DNA from: an uncultured Sphingopyxis sp.
GTDB taxonomy: Bacteria > Pseudomonadota > Alphaproteobacteria > Sphingomonadales > Sphingomonadaceae
DNA: 12,130 nt
Assembly (NCBI GenBank): GCA_937957805.1
Contig: CALFXW010000157.1
Coordinates: 1-12,130, forward strand
Direction: 5' to 3'
The notes beneath the pieces are model-generated. The model made no database searches. It was not told the DNA's origin and was given only the letters and a program-made list of their open reading frames with translations. Below, one piece after another: positions 5,132 through 12,130 of this stretch (position 1 is its first letter; each line of letters opens with the position of its first letter). The translations under genes were made by a program, and so were the position numbers.

Positions 5132-6295
5132 TTACCCTGCACCCCCGACCAGTTCGCGGCCAATCAGCATCCGGCGGATTTCATTGGTGCCCGCCCCAAT
5201 GTCGAGCAATTTGGCATCGCGCCAATATCTTTCGGCCGGCCAATCGCGGGTGTAACCCGCCCCGCCCAGCGCCTGTATCGCTTCGCCCGCGACGCGCACC
5301 GCATTTTCCGACGCCAGCAAGATCGCGCCCGCCGCATCATGGCGCGTCGTATTGCCCGCGTCGCACGCGCGGGCGACGGCATATACATAAGCGCGCGCCG
5401 AATTGAGCGCGACGACCATATCCGCAACCTTGGCCTGCATTAGCTGGAACGAACCAATCGGCTTACCAAATTGCTTGCGTTCGCGGATATAGGGCAGGGT
5501 GACATCGATGCACGCCTGCATGATACCCAGTTGCAGCCCGGCAAGGACGACGCGTTCATAATCCAGCCCCGACATGAGAACCCCGACCCCGCCGTGGAGC
5601 GGCCCCATGATGCGGTCTTCGGGAACGAAACAATCATTGAACACCAGTTCGGCGGTGGGGGAACCGCGCATGCCGACCTTGTCGATTTTCTGACCGATGG
5701 AAAAACCGGCATCCCCCTTTTCAATCAAAAAGGCGGTGATGCCGCGCGAACCGGCTTCAGGCGCGCTTTTGGCATAGACAACCAACGTGTCGGCATGGCT
5801 GGCATTGGTAATCCAAAATTTTGTGCCGTTGAGCATATAGCCGCCAGCGACCGCGTCCGCCCGCAGCTTCATCGACACGACGTCAGACCCCGCGCCTGCT
5901 TCGGACATGGCAAGACTGCCGACATGCGCGCCCGAAATCAGTCCGGGCAGATATTTTGCCTTTTGTTCAGGCGATGCCCAGCGGCGGATCTGGTTGACGC
6001 ACAGGTTGGAATGTGCGCCATAGGACAGCCCGATAGAGGCGGATGCGCGGCTGATTTCCTCCACCGCCACGACATGTTCGACATAGCCCAGACCCAGCCC
6101 GCCGTCGGCTTCATCAACCGTAATGCCATGCAGGCCCAATTCGCCCATCGCCGCCCATAATTCATCGCGCGGGAACCAGTCATCGGCATCGATACGCTGC
6201 GCGAGCGGGGCGATTTTATCTGCGGCAAAACGGCGCGCGCTGTCGCGGATCATGTCGGCATTTTCGCCCAGCGCAAAATCGAGCATCGGCTCCAT
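5132..6295 (-). CDS. ivd: Isovaleryl-CoA dehydrogenase
   Basis: FAD-dependent oxidation of isovaleryl-CoA to 3-methylcrotonyl-CoA, feeding electrons to ETF; first CoA-level step after the keto-acid dehydrogenase in leucine breakdown. The 387 residues fit the family. Visible are SYGAHSNLCVNQI (91-103), the flavin-binding AMSEAGAGSDVVSMKLRA (129-146), WITN (161-164) and LDYERVVLAG (244-253), where E247 corresponds to the isovaleryl-CoA dehydrogenase catalytic Glu (Glu254 in human). The usual acyl-CoA dehydrogenase Glu position near the C-terminus is instead IGAGTNEIRR, the hallmark distinguishing this enzyme from other members. The ATG at 6295 has AAGGGGG about 7 nt upstream; ATG at 6286 is possible. 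It is the first gene of the left operon, directly upstream of the SnoaL-like gene and mccB, which confirms the substrate. Confidence 0.95.
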   Translation of the reverse strand: MEPMLDFALGENADMIRDSARRFAADKIAPLAQRIDADDWFPRDELWAAMGELGLHGITVDEADGGLGLGYVEHVVAVEEISRASASIGLSYGAHSNLCVNQIRRWASPEQKAKYLPGLISGAHVGSLAMSEAGAGSDVVSMKLRADAVAGGYMLNGTKFWITNASHADTLVVYAKSAPEAGSRGITAFLIEKGDAGFSIGQKIDKVGMRGSPTAELVFNDCFVPEDRIMGPLHGGVGVLMSGLDYERVVLAGLQLGIMQACIDVTLPYIRERKQFGKPIGSFQLMQAKVADMVVALNSARAYVYAVARACDAGNTTRHDAAGAILLASENAVRVAGEAIQALGGAGYTRDWPAERYWRDAKLLDIGAGTNEIRRMLIGRELVGGAG

Positions 6296-6463
6296 AATTT
6301 ATCCCCCTTGGGCAGCGTCAAACCGCCGCCGCAATAATATTACCGACCATAGGCGATGGCGCGGCAGGCGAAAAGGGGGCAGCAGCCCTTGCCCACTGTT
6401 TTTGCCGCCCCTGTTATTGCTGCAGTCCCGCCCTATATTAGCCACCGGGGGCCGGAGCGATAT
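6296..6463. promoter_or_regulatory. Divergent regulatory gap between ivd and msrB
   Basis: This 168-bp gap must carry the promoters of both outward-reading genes. On the minus strand a TAATAT (6342-6337) lies about 41 nt before the ivd ATG and could be a -10 box. On the plus strand TATATT (6434-6439) lies 24 nt before the msrB ATG. I see no well-spaced TTGACA-like -35 for either, and no clear palindromic operator. The two -10 calls are guesses from base composition. Leucine-pathway operons are often controlled by LiuR-type regulators, but none is in the window. Confidence 0.35.
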
Positions 6464-6913
6464 ATGCAGGTAAATTGGCAGGCAATTCTGGATTTATGCG
6501 CGCGCGGCAATGTTGCCCCGCCGCGCCGCGACATAAGGCGGGAGGATGATTGGCGGGAGGTTTTGAGCGCCACCCAATATCATGTGCTGCGCCAACATGG
6601 CACCGAAGCGGCATTCAGCTCTGAAATGTGCGGCCTGTTCGCACCGGGACGTTATGCCTGCGCAGGCTGTGCGACCGCGCTGTTCGATGCGGGCGAAAAA
6701 TTTGACAGCGGCACCGGTTGGCCGAGCTTTACCCAGCCGCTCACCGATGATGTCATCGCCTATTTCGCCGACCATAGCCATGGCATGGTGCGGGTGGAGG
6801 TGCGCTGCAATGTCTGCGAAGGACATTTGGGCCATGTTTTTCCCGATGGCCCGCCGCCCAGCCAATTGCGTTATTGCATCAACGCGCTCGCGCTTGAAAA
6901 AATGGCGGATTGA
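6464..6913 (+). CDS. msrB: Peptide-methionine (R)-S-oxide reductase, MsrB family
   Basis: Repairs methionine-R-sulfoxide in oxidised proteins. From the ATG at 6464 the protein has 149 residues. It has both zinc-binding CxxC pairs, CAGC (66-69) and CNVCEGHLGHVF (115-126), GTGWPSF (83-89) and the catalytic Cys138 in RYCIN. The position often holding a resolving Cys (GCGWPSF in E. coli MsrB) is Thr84, so reduction probably uses another Cys, such as C56, or a different route. The segment TEAAFSSEMCGLFAPGRY is also divergent from the usual TEPPFTGEYWDT form. The start is supported by GGAG 7 nt upstream; the longer reading from 6356 adds an unrelated leader. It is the only plus-strand gene, apparently an unrelated monocistronic unit between the two catabolic operons. 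Confidence 0.92.
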   Translation: MQVNWQAILDLCARGNVAPPRRDIRREDDWREVLSATQYHVLRQHGTEAAFSSEMCGLFAPGRYACAGCATALFDAGEKFDSGTGWPSFTQPLTDDVIAYFADHSHGMVRVEVRCNVCEGHLGHVFPDGPPPSQLRYCINALALEKMAD

Positions 6914-6936
6914 TGGGGGAGGGGACGCTCCCCCCA
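6914..6936. terminator. GC hairpin between converging msrB and mmsB
   Basis: The 24 bp between the two stop codons hold an inverted repeat (TGGGGG...CCCCCA, or GGGGA-CGC-TCCCC inside it). It can fold on either strand and so may serve both transcripts. No T-run follows in either direction, so intrinsic termination would be inefficient. Confidence 0.5.
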
Positions 6937-6937
6937 A

Positions 6938-7804
6938 TCACAAAGTTTCGATAATCGCCGAAAAATCGCGCCCGCCATTATCCTTGGCAAAGGCTTCGTA
7001 AAGCTCGCGCGCATGGCGGCCCATCGGGGTTGGCGCGTCGACGCTGTCGGCTGCTGCAATGGCGAGCCGCAAATCCTTGAGCATCAGGGCGGCGGCAAAG
7101 CCCCCCTGATAGCCATTGTCGGCCGGGCTGGTCGGGCCGACACCGGGCAGCGGGCAGTAACTGGTCAGCGACCAATTCTGCCCCGATGAAACCGATGCGA
7201 TGTCGAAAAAACGCTGCGGGTCGAGGTCGAGCCGCTTGGCAAGTTGCAAGGCTTCGCACGTCGCGATCATCGACGCGCCAAGCAGCATATTATTGCAGAT
7301 TTTGGCCGCTTGGCCCGCCCCGCTGTCGCCCGCGTGGATGACCGCCTTGCCCATCGCTGCCAAAATCGGCTCTGCGCGGGCAAAGGCGGCATCATTGCCG
7401 CCGACCATGAAGGTCAATGTGCCGGCATTGGCCGCCGCAATCCCGCCCGAAACGGGGGAATCGACCGCCATATAACCGGCATTTTCCGCAGCGTTGATGG
7501 TGCTGCGCGCGGTTGCGACATCAATCGTCGAACAATCGATTAAAATCGCACCTTCGGGTGCATGACCGATGACATGGTTGCGGTACACATCATCGACGAT
7601 GGGGCCATTGGGCAGCATCGACACCAAAGCATCAACGCCTGCGACCGCCGCCTCGACATTGTCATAAGTGGCACAGCCCGCTGCCGCAGCCGCTGTCAGC
7701 GCGGCGGGGGACAGGTCAAATGCATGCACGTCATGCCCCGCCTTGACCAGATTTGCCGCCATGCCGCCGCCCATATTGCCAAGGCCGATGAATGCGATTT
7801 TCAT
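6938..7804 (-). CDS. mmsB: 3-hydroxyisobutyrate dehydrogenase
   Basis: NAD-dependent oxidation of 3-hydroxyisobutyrate to methylmalonate semialdehyde in valine degradation. The 288 residues match the beta-hydroxyacid dehydrogenase family: nucleotide-binding IGLGNMGGGMA (6-16), substrate-binding DSPVSGG (115-121), GTLTFMVGG (128-136) and the catalytic Lys168 in GQAAKICNN (164-172). The ATG at 7804 has AGGG about 9 nt upstream and starts 12 bp after the enoyl-CoA hydratase stop, so it is the last gene of the valine operon. Its product is the substrate of MmsA, encoded at the other end of the same operon. Confidence 0.95.
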   Translation of the reverse strand: MKIAFIGLGNMGGGMAANLVKAGHDVHAFDLSPAALTAAAAAGCATYDNVEAAVAGVDALVSMLPNGPIVDDVYRNHVIGHAPEGAILIDCSTIDVATARSTINAAENAGYMAVDSPVSGGIAAANAGTLTFMVGGNDAAFARAEPILAAMGKAVIHAGDSGAGQAAKICNNMLLGASMIATCEALQLAKRLDLDPQRFFDIASVSSGQNWSLTSYCPLPGVGPTSPADNGYQGGFAAALMLKDLRLAIAAADSVDAPTPMGRHARELYEAFAKDNGGRDFSAIIETL

Positions 7805-7816
7805 GACAGTTTTCCC

Positions 7817-8590
7817 TTATTTACCCGTCCAATTGCCCGGCCGTTTTTCGACAAAGGCGGCCATCCCCTCTTTCTGATCCGCCGTGCCGAACAGGCCGTG
7901 GAACAAGCGCCGTTCAAAGGCCACGCCCTGTGCCAGCGTCGTTTCAAAGGCAGCATCGACCATTTCCTTGGCCGCCAGCGCGGCGAGCGGGGCCATGGCG
8001 GCAATGGTTTCAGCGGCCTTCATCGCCTCTGTCACCAAATCAGCGGCAGGGACAATCCGCGCGACCAGCCCGGCGCTTTCCGCCTCTGTCACATCCATCA
8101 TCCGCCCGGTCAGGCACATGTCCATCGCCTTGGCCTTGCCCACAGCGCGGGTCAGCCGCTGCGACCCGCCCATCCCCGGCGTGACGGCCAGCTTTATTTC
8201 GGGCTGGCCAAATTTGGCGCTGTCGGCAGCGATGATGAAATCGGCCATCATCGCCAATTCGCAGCCACCGCCCAGCGCATAGCCCGCAACCGCCGCAATC
8301 CATGGCTTGCGCGTGCGGGTAAGCTGTTCATATCCGGCAAAAAAATTGCTGCCATACATTTCGGCAAAGCCCTGGCCCGACATTTCCTTTATGTCTGCAC
8401 CCGCCGCAAACGCCTTTTCCGAACCGGTCAGCACCAGACAGCGCTGGCTGGCATCGGCTTCATAAGCGGCAAAGGCGCCGAGCAAATCAGCCAGCACCGC
8501 TGAATTGAGCGCGTTGAGCGCTTGCGGCCGGTTGAGCGTCACCAGCGTGACGGCCCCGCGCGTTTCGACGAGGAGTGTTTCATAGCTCAT
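7817..8590 (-). CDS. Enoyl-CoA hydratase (probably methacrylyl-CoA hydratase)
   Basis: Hydrates methacrylyl-CoA to 3-hydroxyisobutyryl-CoA; may also act on other short enoyl-CoAs. At 257 residues it is a standard crotonase-fold enzyme: LNRPQALNALN (19-29), AFAAGADIKEM oxyanion region (60-70), ALGGGCELAMM with catalytic Glu111 and FGQPEIKLAVTPGMGG with catalytic Glu131, both glutamates of true hydratases kept. It resembles the mitochondrial ECHS1 type. The ATG at 8590 has AGGA upstream, 14 bp after the YunG-like stop. Codon use is rich in TTT and AAT, unlike the preceding gene. Placement between the hydrolase and mmsB fits the valine route. Confidence 0.93.
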   Translation of the reverse strand: MSYETLLVETRGAVTLVTLNRPQALNALNSAVLADLLGAFAAYEADASQRCLVLTGSEKAFAAGADIKEMSGQGFAEMYGSNFFAGYEQLTRTRKPWIAAVAGYALGGGCELAMMADFIIAADSAKFGQPEIKLAVTPGMGGSQRLTRAVGKAKAMDMCLTGRMMDVTEAESAGLVARIVPAADLVTEAMKAAETIAAMAPLAALAAKEMVDAAFETTLAQGVAFERRLFHGLFGTADQKEGMAAFVEKRPGNWTGK

Positions 8591-8604
8591 GGTCTTGTCC
8601 TGTA

Positions 8605-8961
8605 TCAGCGGTTGGCGTAGATATTTCGCAGCAGCACCTGAAGCTGCGCCGGGGTGGCATGTTGATGCGCCTCATCGGTCGAGGTCGGCTGGTTGTCGTA
8701 GGGAATGGGCTCGTCGAACTGGTCGGCCGCGAGATCCCAATAGCGCCCGTCGATCCGGTTGTAGAAATGCGTGCCGCCCTTCGTCGCGGTCTTCATGATG
8801 TCGCCGCCGAAATGATGATGCACGGCGAGTGCGGTGACCGCGCACTGGTTGCGGCAGGGATTTGCGGGGTCGAACGGATCGGGGGTCGTTTCGGCCGACC
8901 AGCTGCGCTTCACCGCGTGATAAAGGGCGATCGGGTCAGTAAAGCTCACAGCGGGGTCCAT
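8605..8961 (-). CDS. YunG-like protein inside the valine operon
   Basis: A 118-residue protein resembling the Bacillus YunG family (function unknown). The telling parts are KRSWSAETTPDP near the N-terminus, NPCRNQCAVTALAVHHHFGGDI (34-55) and GGTHFYNRIDGRYWDLAADQF (62-82). Conserved Cys40 (QCAVTAL), His65 (THFYN) and Asp76 could form a papain-like or transglutaminase-like triad, but activity is unproven. The ATG at 8961 lies within the hydrolase gene (16-bp overlap), with only a weak AGA-type signal upstream, so it may be translated by coupling. It favours AAG, TTC and AAC codons where its neighbours favour AAA, TTT and AAT, suggesting later acquisition. No known step of valine breakdown needs it. 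Confidence 0.75.
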   Translation of the reverse strand: MDPAVSFTDPIALYHAVKRSWSAETTPDPFDPANPCRNQCAVTALAVHHHFGGDIMKTATKGGTHFYNRIDGRYWDLAADQFDEPIPYDNQPTSTDEAHQHATPAQLQVLLRNIYANR

Positions 8962-9989
8962 TCTTCGTTGGTGGGCAGGGGCGCAAAAATAGCCTCGATC
9001 AGCGCATCGGTCACGCCCTCAGCTGTCGGCGGGTTCCAGCGCGGCGCATTATCCTTGTCAACAATCACCGCGCGCACCCCCTCTGCAAAATCAGGGCGGG
9101 TAAGGACGCGCGACGCAATGCGATATTCCATAACCATATTGCCGGCAAAATCGGTGCATGACAGGCTGTCGTGCAATTGGCGTAGCGCAACCTTGCAGGT
9201 TTGGGGGGATTTAGTGGCGAGCGTTGCCAGCGTCGTGCGTGCCCAATCGCCCGCATCCGCCGCAAGGCTGGTGATTATGTCCTCCATCCGGTTGCTGGCG
9301 AAGTGGCGGGCAATGTCGCTGGCATGAGCGGCGATTTTGGGCTGCGGCGGCGCAGACGATAATGCATCGAGCACGGCACTGGGCGCTTCGCCCGCCGCAA
9401 TTCGCGCCTTGGCGTCGGGCAGCGCGGCGCTTTCCAGATAATGGGTGGCAAGGCCAGCCGACAGACATTCCCCACCGTCGATCCGTGCGCCGGTCAGCGC
9501 CAGATACTGCCCCAATCGCCCCGCAAGGCGGGACAGATACCAGCCGCCGCCGACATCAGGGAACAGGCCGATACCCGTTTCGGGCATGGCAAAACGCGTA
9601 TTTTCGGTGGCGATCCGATAGGTGGCGGGCTGCGAAATGCCGACCCCGCCGCCCATGGTGATGCCGTCCATAAAGGCGACGACAGGCTTGGTATAGGTAA
9701 AGAGCAGGTGGTTCAGCCGATATTCGTCGTGGAAAAATCGCCGCCCCGACACCCCGCCATCACCCACCGCGCTTTCGCGCAAAAAGGCAATGTCGCCGCC
9801 TGCGCAAAAGCCCCTTCCTTCGGCGTGGTCGATGATGACGGCGCTAACGGCATCATCACCCTGCCATGTGATGAGCGCCAGTGTCATCGCATGCACCATA
9901 TCGAGCGTCAGCGCATGGATAGCGCCCGGACGATTGAGGCGGATGCGCCCCGCCGTCCCATCGACAAAGGTCAGGACATCGCCCGTCAT
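8946..9989 (-). CDS. 3-hydroxyisobutyryl-CoA hydrolase
   Basis: Cleaves CoA from 3-hydroxyisobutyryl-CoA, the step special to valine breakdown that releases free 3-hydroxyisobutyrate for MmsB. The 347 residues have the crotonase fold with the features of this subgroup: GFCAGGDIAFLRE (60-72), FMDGITMGGGVGIS (106-119) and MPETGIGLFPDVGGGWYLSRL (135-155), with Glu137 and Asp145 at the catalytic positions. The longer C-terminal part (about 90 residues more than a hydratase) also fits, including RMEDI and TDALIEAIF. The ATG at 9989 overlaps the stop of the dehydrogenase gene by 4 bp (ATGA), so the two are translationally coupled. The human counterpart is HIBCH. Confidence 0.93.
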   Translation of the reverse strand: MTGDVLTFVDGTAGRIRLNRPGAIHALTLDMVHAMTLALITWQGDDAVSAVIIDHAEGRGFCAGGDIAFLRESAVGDGGVSGRRFFHDEYRLNHLLFTYTKPVVAFMDGITMGGGVGISQPATYRIATENTRFAMPETGIGLFPDVGGGWYLSRLAGRLGQYLALTGARIDGGECLSAGLATHYLESAALPDAKARIAAGEAPSAVLDALSSAPPQPKIAAHASDIARHFASNRMEDIITSLAADAGDWARTTLATLATKSPQTCKVALRQLHDSLSCTDFAGNMVMEYRIASRVLTRPDFAEGVRAVIVDKDNAPRWNPPTAEGVTDALIEAIFAPLPTNEEWTPL

Positions 9990-11131
9990 TGGCGCAACAG
10001 GTCGCGGCCGACAATCATCCGCATAACTTGGTTGGTGCCTTCCAAAATCGAATGGACGCGCAAATCGCGCCAGAAACGTTCGATTGGATAATCGCGTAAA
10101 TAGCCATAGCCGCCGAATAATTGCAGCGCGTCGTTGACAATCTTGCTGCCATTATCGGTCGCCAGCCGTTTGGCCATCGCCGAAAATTTGCTCTTGTCGG
10201 GGGCATTGGCGCTGACCTTTGCCGCCGCGAGATAGAGGAGCGCGCGCGCCGCCTCCAAATCCGTCGCCATATCCGCCAGCATGAATTGGGTGTTCTGGAA
10301 ATCAGCGATTGCCTGTCCAAACTGCTGGCGTTCCTTGGTATATTTCACCGCCTCATCAAGGCAGCGTTGCGCCCCGCCCAGCGAACAGGCCCCGATGTTC
10401 AGCCGCCCGCCGTCCAGCCCCGCCATTGCAAAGCGGAAACCATCCCCCTCTGCGCCGATGCGGTTGGCAATTGGCACTTTGCAATCGTCAAAAATCACCT
10501 GCGCGGTGGGCGACGCATTCCAGCCCAATTTCTTTTCCGGCGCACCGAACGACAGGCCCGGCGTATCTTTTTCGACGACCAGACAGCTGATCCCCTTGGA
10601 CTTTTCATCGCCCGTGCGCACCATGACGACATAAATATCATTATAGCCCGCGCCGGAGATAAATTGTTTGGTGCCGTTCAGCACATAATGGTCGCCGTCC
10701 AGCCGCGCGCTGGCTTTCAGCGCGGCGGCATCCGAACCCGAACCCGGCTCGGTCAGGCAATAGCTGGCGATTTTTTCCATGCTGACCAGTGTGGGCAGGA
10801 AACGCGCCTTTAATTCTGCCGAACCGAAACGGTCGATCATCCACGTCGCCATATTGTGGATGGAAACATAGGCACTGGTCGCCGGGCAGCCATATGCCAT
10901 CGCCTCCATAATCAGCGCGGCTTCGAGCCTGCCAAGGCCGATACCGCCCGATTCCTCGGCCACATAAATGGCGCCAAAGCCCAATTCGCCCGCCGCCTTC
11001 CAGACATCGACCGGATAATGGCTTTCTTCGTCCCATTGCGCGGCAAAGGGGGTGATGCGGTCTGCGGTGAATTTGCGCGCCATATCCTGAATGGCAAGCT
11101 GGTCGTCGGTCAGTTGAAACTGGTCGGTCAT
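9986..11131 (-). CDS. Isobutyryl-CoA dehydrogenase (acyl-CoA dehydrogenase family)
   Basis: FAD enzyme oxidising isobutyryl-CoA to methacrylyl-CoA in valine degradation, passing electrons to ETF. From the ATG at 11131 it has 381 residues, standard for the family. Its motifs resemble mammalian ACAD8: SYCLTEPGSGSDAA (near 123-136), NGTKQFISGAGYNDIYVVM, KGISCLVVEKDTPGLSFG, LADMATDLEAAR, LFGGYGYLRDYPIERFWRD and HSILEGTNQVMR, with catalytic Glu364 in the usual C-terminal place. This separates it from ivd in the same window. A longer in-frame reading up to 11362 lies over the RidA gene and is not family-like. Its start overlaps the RidA stop by 4 bp (ATGA) and its end overlaps the hydrolase start the same way, so three genes are coupled. 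Confidence 0.95.
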   Translation of the reverse strand: MTDQFQLTDDQLAIQDMARKFTADRITPFAAQWDEESHYPVDVWKAAGELGFGAIYVAEESGGIGLGRLEAALIMEAMAYGCPATSAYVSIHNMATWMIDRFGSAELKARFLPTLVSMEKIASYCLTEPGSGSDAAALKASARLDGDHYVLNGTKQFISGAGYNDIYVVMVRTGDEKSKGISCLVVEKDTPGLSFGAPEKKLGWNASPTAQVIFDDCKVPIANRIGAEGDGFRFAMAGLDGGRLNIGACSLGGAQRCLDEAVKYTKERQQFGQAIADFQNTQFMLADMATDLEAARALLYLAAAKVSANAPDKSKFSAMAKRLATDNGSKIVNDALQLFGGYGYLRDYPIERFWRDLRVHSILEGTNQVMRMIVGRDLLRQ

Positions 11132-11520
11132 GTTGCATTTTCCACTATTGCATCGGCTTCGATTTCCACCATCCATTCGGGGCGGATCAGCGCGGGGACA
11201 ACCAGCATCGTCGATGCGGGGCGAATGTCGCCGAACATCGCGCCATGCGCGCGGCCCACCGCATCGGCGTAAGCTGCATCGGTTATATACATCCGCGTGC
11301 GCACGACATCGGCGGGGCTGGCACCCAGCACGGCCAACGCATCGGCAATGATGGCGAGGCAACGGGCGGCTTGCACCCCTGCATCACCCATGGTCGATGT
11401 TCCGTCCGGTTCGACCGGCGCTGTCCCTGCGACATGGATATGGCTGCCGACCCGCACCGCCCGGCTATAGCCATATATCGGCTCAAAAGGGGATGCCGAA
11501 CTATATGTTTGCCGTGCCAT
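11128..11520 (-). CDS. RidA (YjgF/YER057c/UK114) family protein
   Basis: A 130-residue Rid-family protein. Members hydrolyse reactive enamine/imine intermediates or related compounds. Visible are the family strands SRAVRVGSHIHVAGTAPV (19-36), the helix AARCLAIIADALAVLGAS (51-68), VVRTRMYITD (72-81), Arg100 in IRPASTMLVV (the active-site Arg of RidA proper) and VEIEADAIV (118-126). The ATG at 11520 gives a family-like N-terminus, 13 bp after the mmsA stop; a Met at 11583 would overlap mmsA and add unrelated residues. It is coupled to the next gene through ATGA. Enamine scavenging linked to branched-chain amino acid turnover is a plausible role, but some Rid relatives have other reactions. Confidence 0.87.
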   Translation of the reverse strand: MARQTYSSASPFEPIYGYSRAVRVGSHIHVAGTAPVEPDGTSTMGDAGVQAARCLAIIADALAVLGASPADVVRTRMYITDAAYADAVGRAHGAMFGDIRPASTMLVVPALIRPEWMVEIEADAIVENAT

Positions 11521-11533
11521 CGCGCCCGCCCGA

Positions 11534-12130
11534 TCAACCCATGGTGGGGATGACAAAGGCATTGCCGCCGTCGGGTGCGCCATCGGGCCAGCGGGCGGTG
11601 ACGGTCTTTACCTTGGTCCAGAACTTCACCCCTTCCATGCCATGCTGGTTGGTGTCGCCATATGCGCTGCGTTTCCAGCCGCCAAATGTGTGATAGGCGA
11701 CGGGGACAGGGATCGGCACGTTGATGCCGACCATGCCGACATTGACGCGTGCGGCAAATTCGCGCGCCGCATGGCCGTTACGGGTAAAGATGGCGACGCC
11801 ATTGCCATATTGGTGCGCGCTGGGGAGGGTGAGTGCCTCCTCAAAACTATTTGCGCGCACCATCTGGAGCACGGGGCCGAAAATTTCCTCTCTATAGCTT
11901 TCCATGTCGGGGGTGACATGGTCGAACAAAGTCGGGCCGACGAAAAAGCCCTTTTCATGGCCCTGCAGGGTAAATCCGCGCCCGTCGATGACCAGTTCGG
12001 CCCCCTCTGCGGCGCATTTGGCGATCCACCCTTCGACCTTGGCCTTGTGCTGCGCGGTGACCACCGGGCCATAATGGGCGTTGTCATCGGTCGAAATGCC
12101 GACGCGCAGCGCATGGATGGCCGGGATGAG
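11534..12130 (-). CDS. mmsA: Methylmalonate-semialdehyde dehydrogenase (acylating), C-terminal part
   Basis: The last 198 residues of an aldehyde dehydrogenase of about 500; the start and catalytic Cys lie beyond the right edge. The CoA-dependent enzyme converts methylmalonate semialdehyde to propionyl-CoA and CO2, ending the valine branch. The frame stays open to the window end, reading LIPAIHALRVG then DNAHYGPVVTAQHKAKVEGW, GFFVGPTLFDHV, EEIFGPVLQMVRA, GNGVAIFTRNGHAAREFAARVNVGMVGINVPIPVPVAYHTFGGWKRS and WPDGAPDGGNAFVIPTMG at the end. The NVPIPVPVAYHTFGGWK stretch and the C-terminal tail match the methylmalonate-semialdehyde class rather than generic aldehyde dehydrogenases. An internal GTG at 12064 is not a real start. 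Confidence 0.95.
   Translation of the reverse strand, partial: LIPAIHALRVGISTDDNAHYGPVVTAQHKAKVEGWIAKCAAEGAELVIDGRGFTLQGHEKGFFVGPTLFDHVTPDMESYREEIFGPVLQMVRANSFEEALTLPSAHQYGNGVAIFTRNGHAAREFAARVNVGMVGINVPIPVPVAYHTFGGWKRSAYGDTNQHGMEGVKFWTKVKTVTARWPDGAPDGGNAFVIPTMG

Noticed and set aside
7562..8503. 313-codon plus-strand frame opposite mmsB and the hydratase
   Set aside because: It spans two well-supported minus-strand genes and their junction, with a His/Arg-rich shadow composition.
9441..10091. Plus-strand frame opposite the hydrolase and dehydrogenase genes
   Set aside because: Shadow of two coupled minus-strand genes with all catalytic motifs present.
11132..11362. N-terminal extension of the isobutyryl-CoA dehydrogenase
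   Set aside because: The extra 77 residues are Arg/Cys-rich shadow of the RidA gene; the family starts at MTDQFQL, and the ATGA overlap supports that start.

Overview
The window looks like alphaproteobacterial chromosome, most likely a sphingomonad (Sphingopyxis/Sphingorhabdus-like). The grounds are GC-rich coding with many GCC/GGC/CGC codons, typical sphingomonad palindromic repeats, and a branched-chain amino acid breakdown locus. No rRNA or tRNA gene and no CRISPR array is visible. Taxonomy is inferred from style and protein content only.

Right part (about 6.9-12.1 kb, minus strand): a compact valine (isobutyryl-CoA) operon, read from high to low coordinates. It runs mmsA (3' part only), a RidA-family gene, isobutyryl-CoA dehydrogenase, 3-hydroxyisobutyryl-CoA hydrolase, a YunG-like gene, enoyl-CoA hydratase and mmsB. 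Junctions are tight: two ATGA overlaps, a 16-bp overlap, and gaps of 12-14 bp. Together the enzymes convert isobutyryl-CoA to methacrylyl-CoA, 3-hydroxyisobutyryl-CoA, 3-hydroxyisobutyrate, methylmalonate semialdehyde and then propionyl-CoA. The YunG-like and RidA genes are passengers of unknown role.

Middle: msrB is the only plus-strand gene. It converges on mmsB over a GC hairpin and diverges from ivd over a 168-bp regulatory gap.

Left part (0.07-6.3 kb, minus strand): a leucine (isovaleryl-CoA) operon with ivd, a SnoaL/NTF2-like gene, mccB, a small four-helix membrane protein and mccA. Isovaleryl-CoA is oxidised to 3-methylcrotonyl-CoA, which the biotin-dependent MccA/MccB complex carboxylates.

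The most unusual structure lies in this left part. A 643-bp cassette (1910-2552) sits exactly at the start of mccA. It has a DUF559 (Vsr/restriction-endonuclease-like) gene between two direct copies of a 132-138 bp multi-hairpin palindromic repeat. A 60-bp duplication of the mccA 5' end (54/60 identical) flanks it like a very long target-site duplication. The upstream copy is a fossil mccA start that still shows the ancestral GTGA overlap with the membrane-protein gene. Intact mccA now appears to start at GTG behind a Shine-Dalgarno sequence supplied by the repeat, and the DUF559 gene starts the same way and ends inside the other repeat copy. A different 56-bp palindromic repeat is inserted in frame inside mccB, and a third lies just after mccA. 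So the leucine half has collected three repeat families, while I saw none in the valine half.
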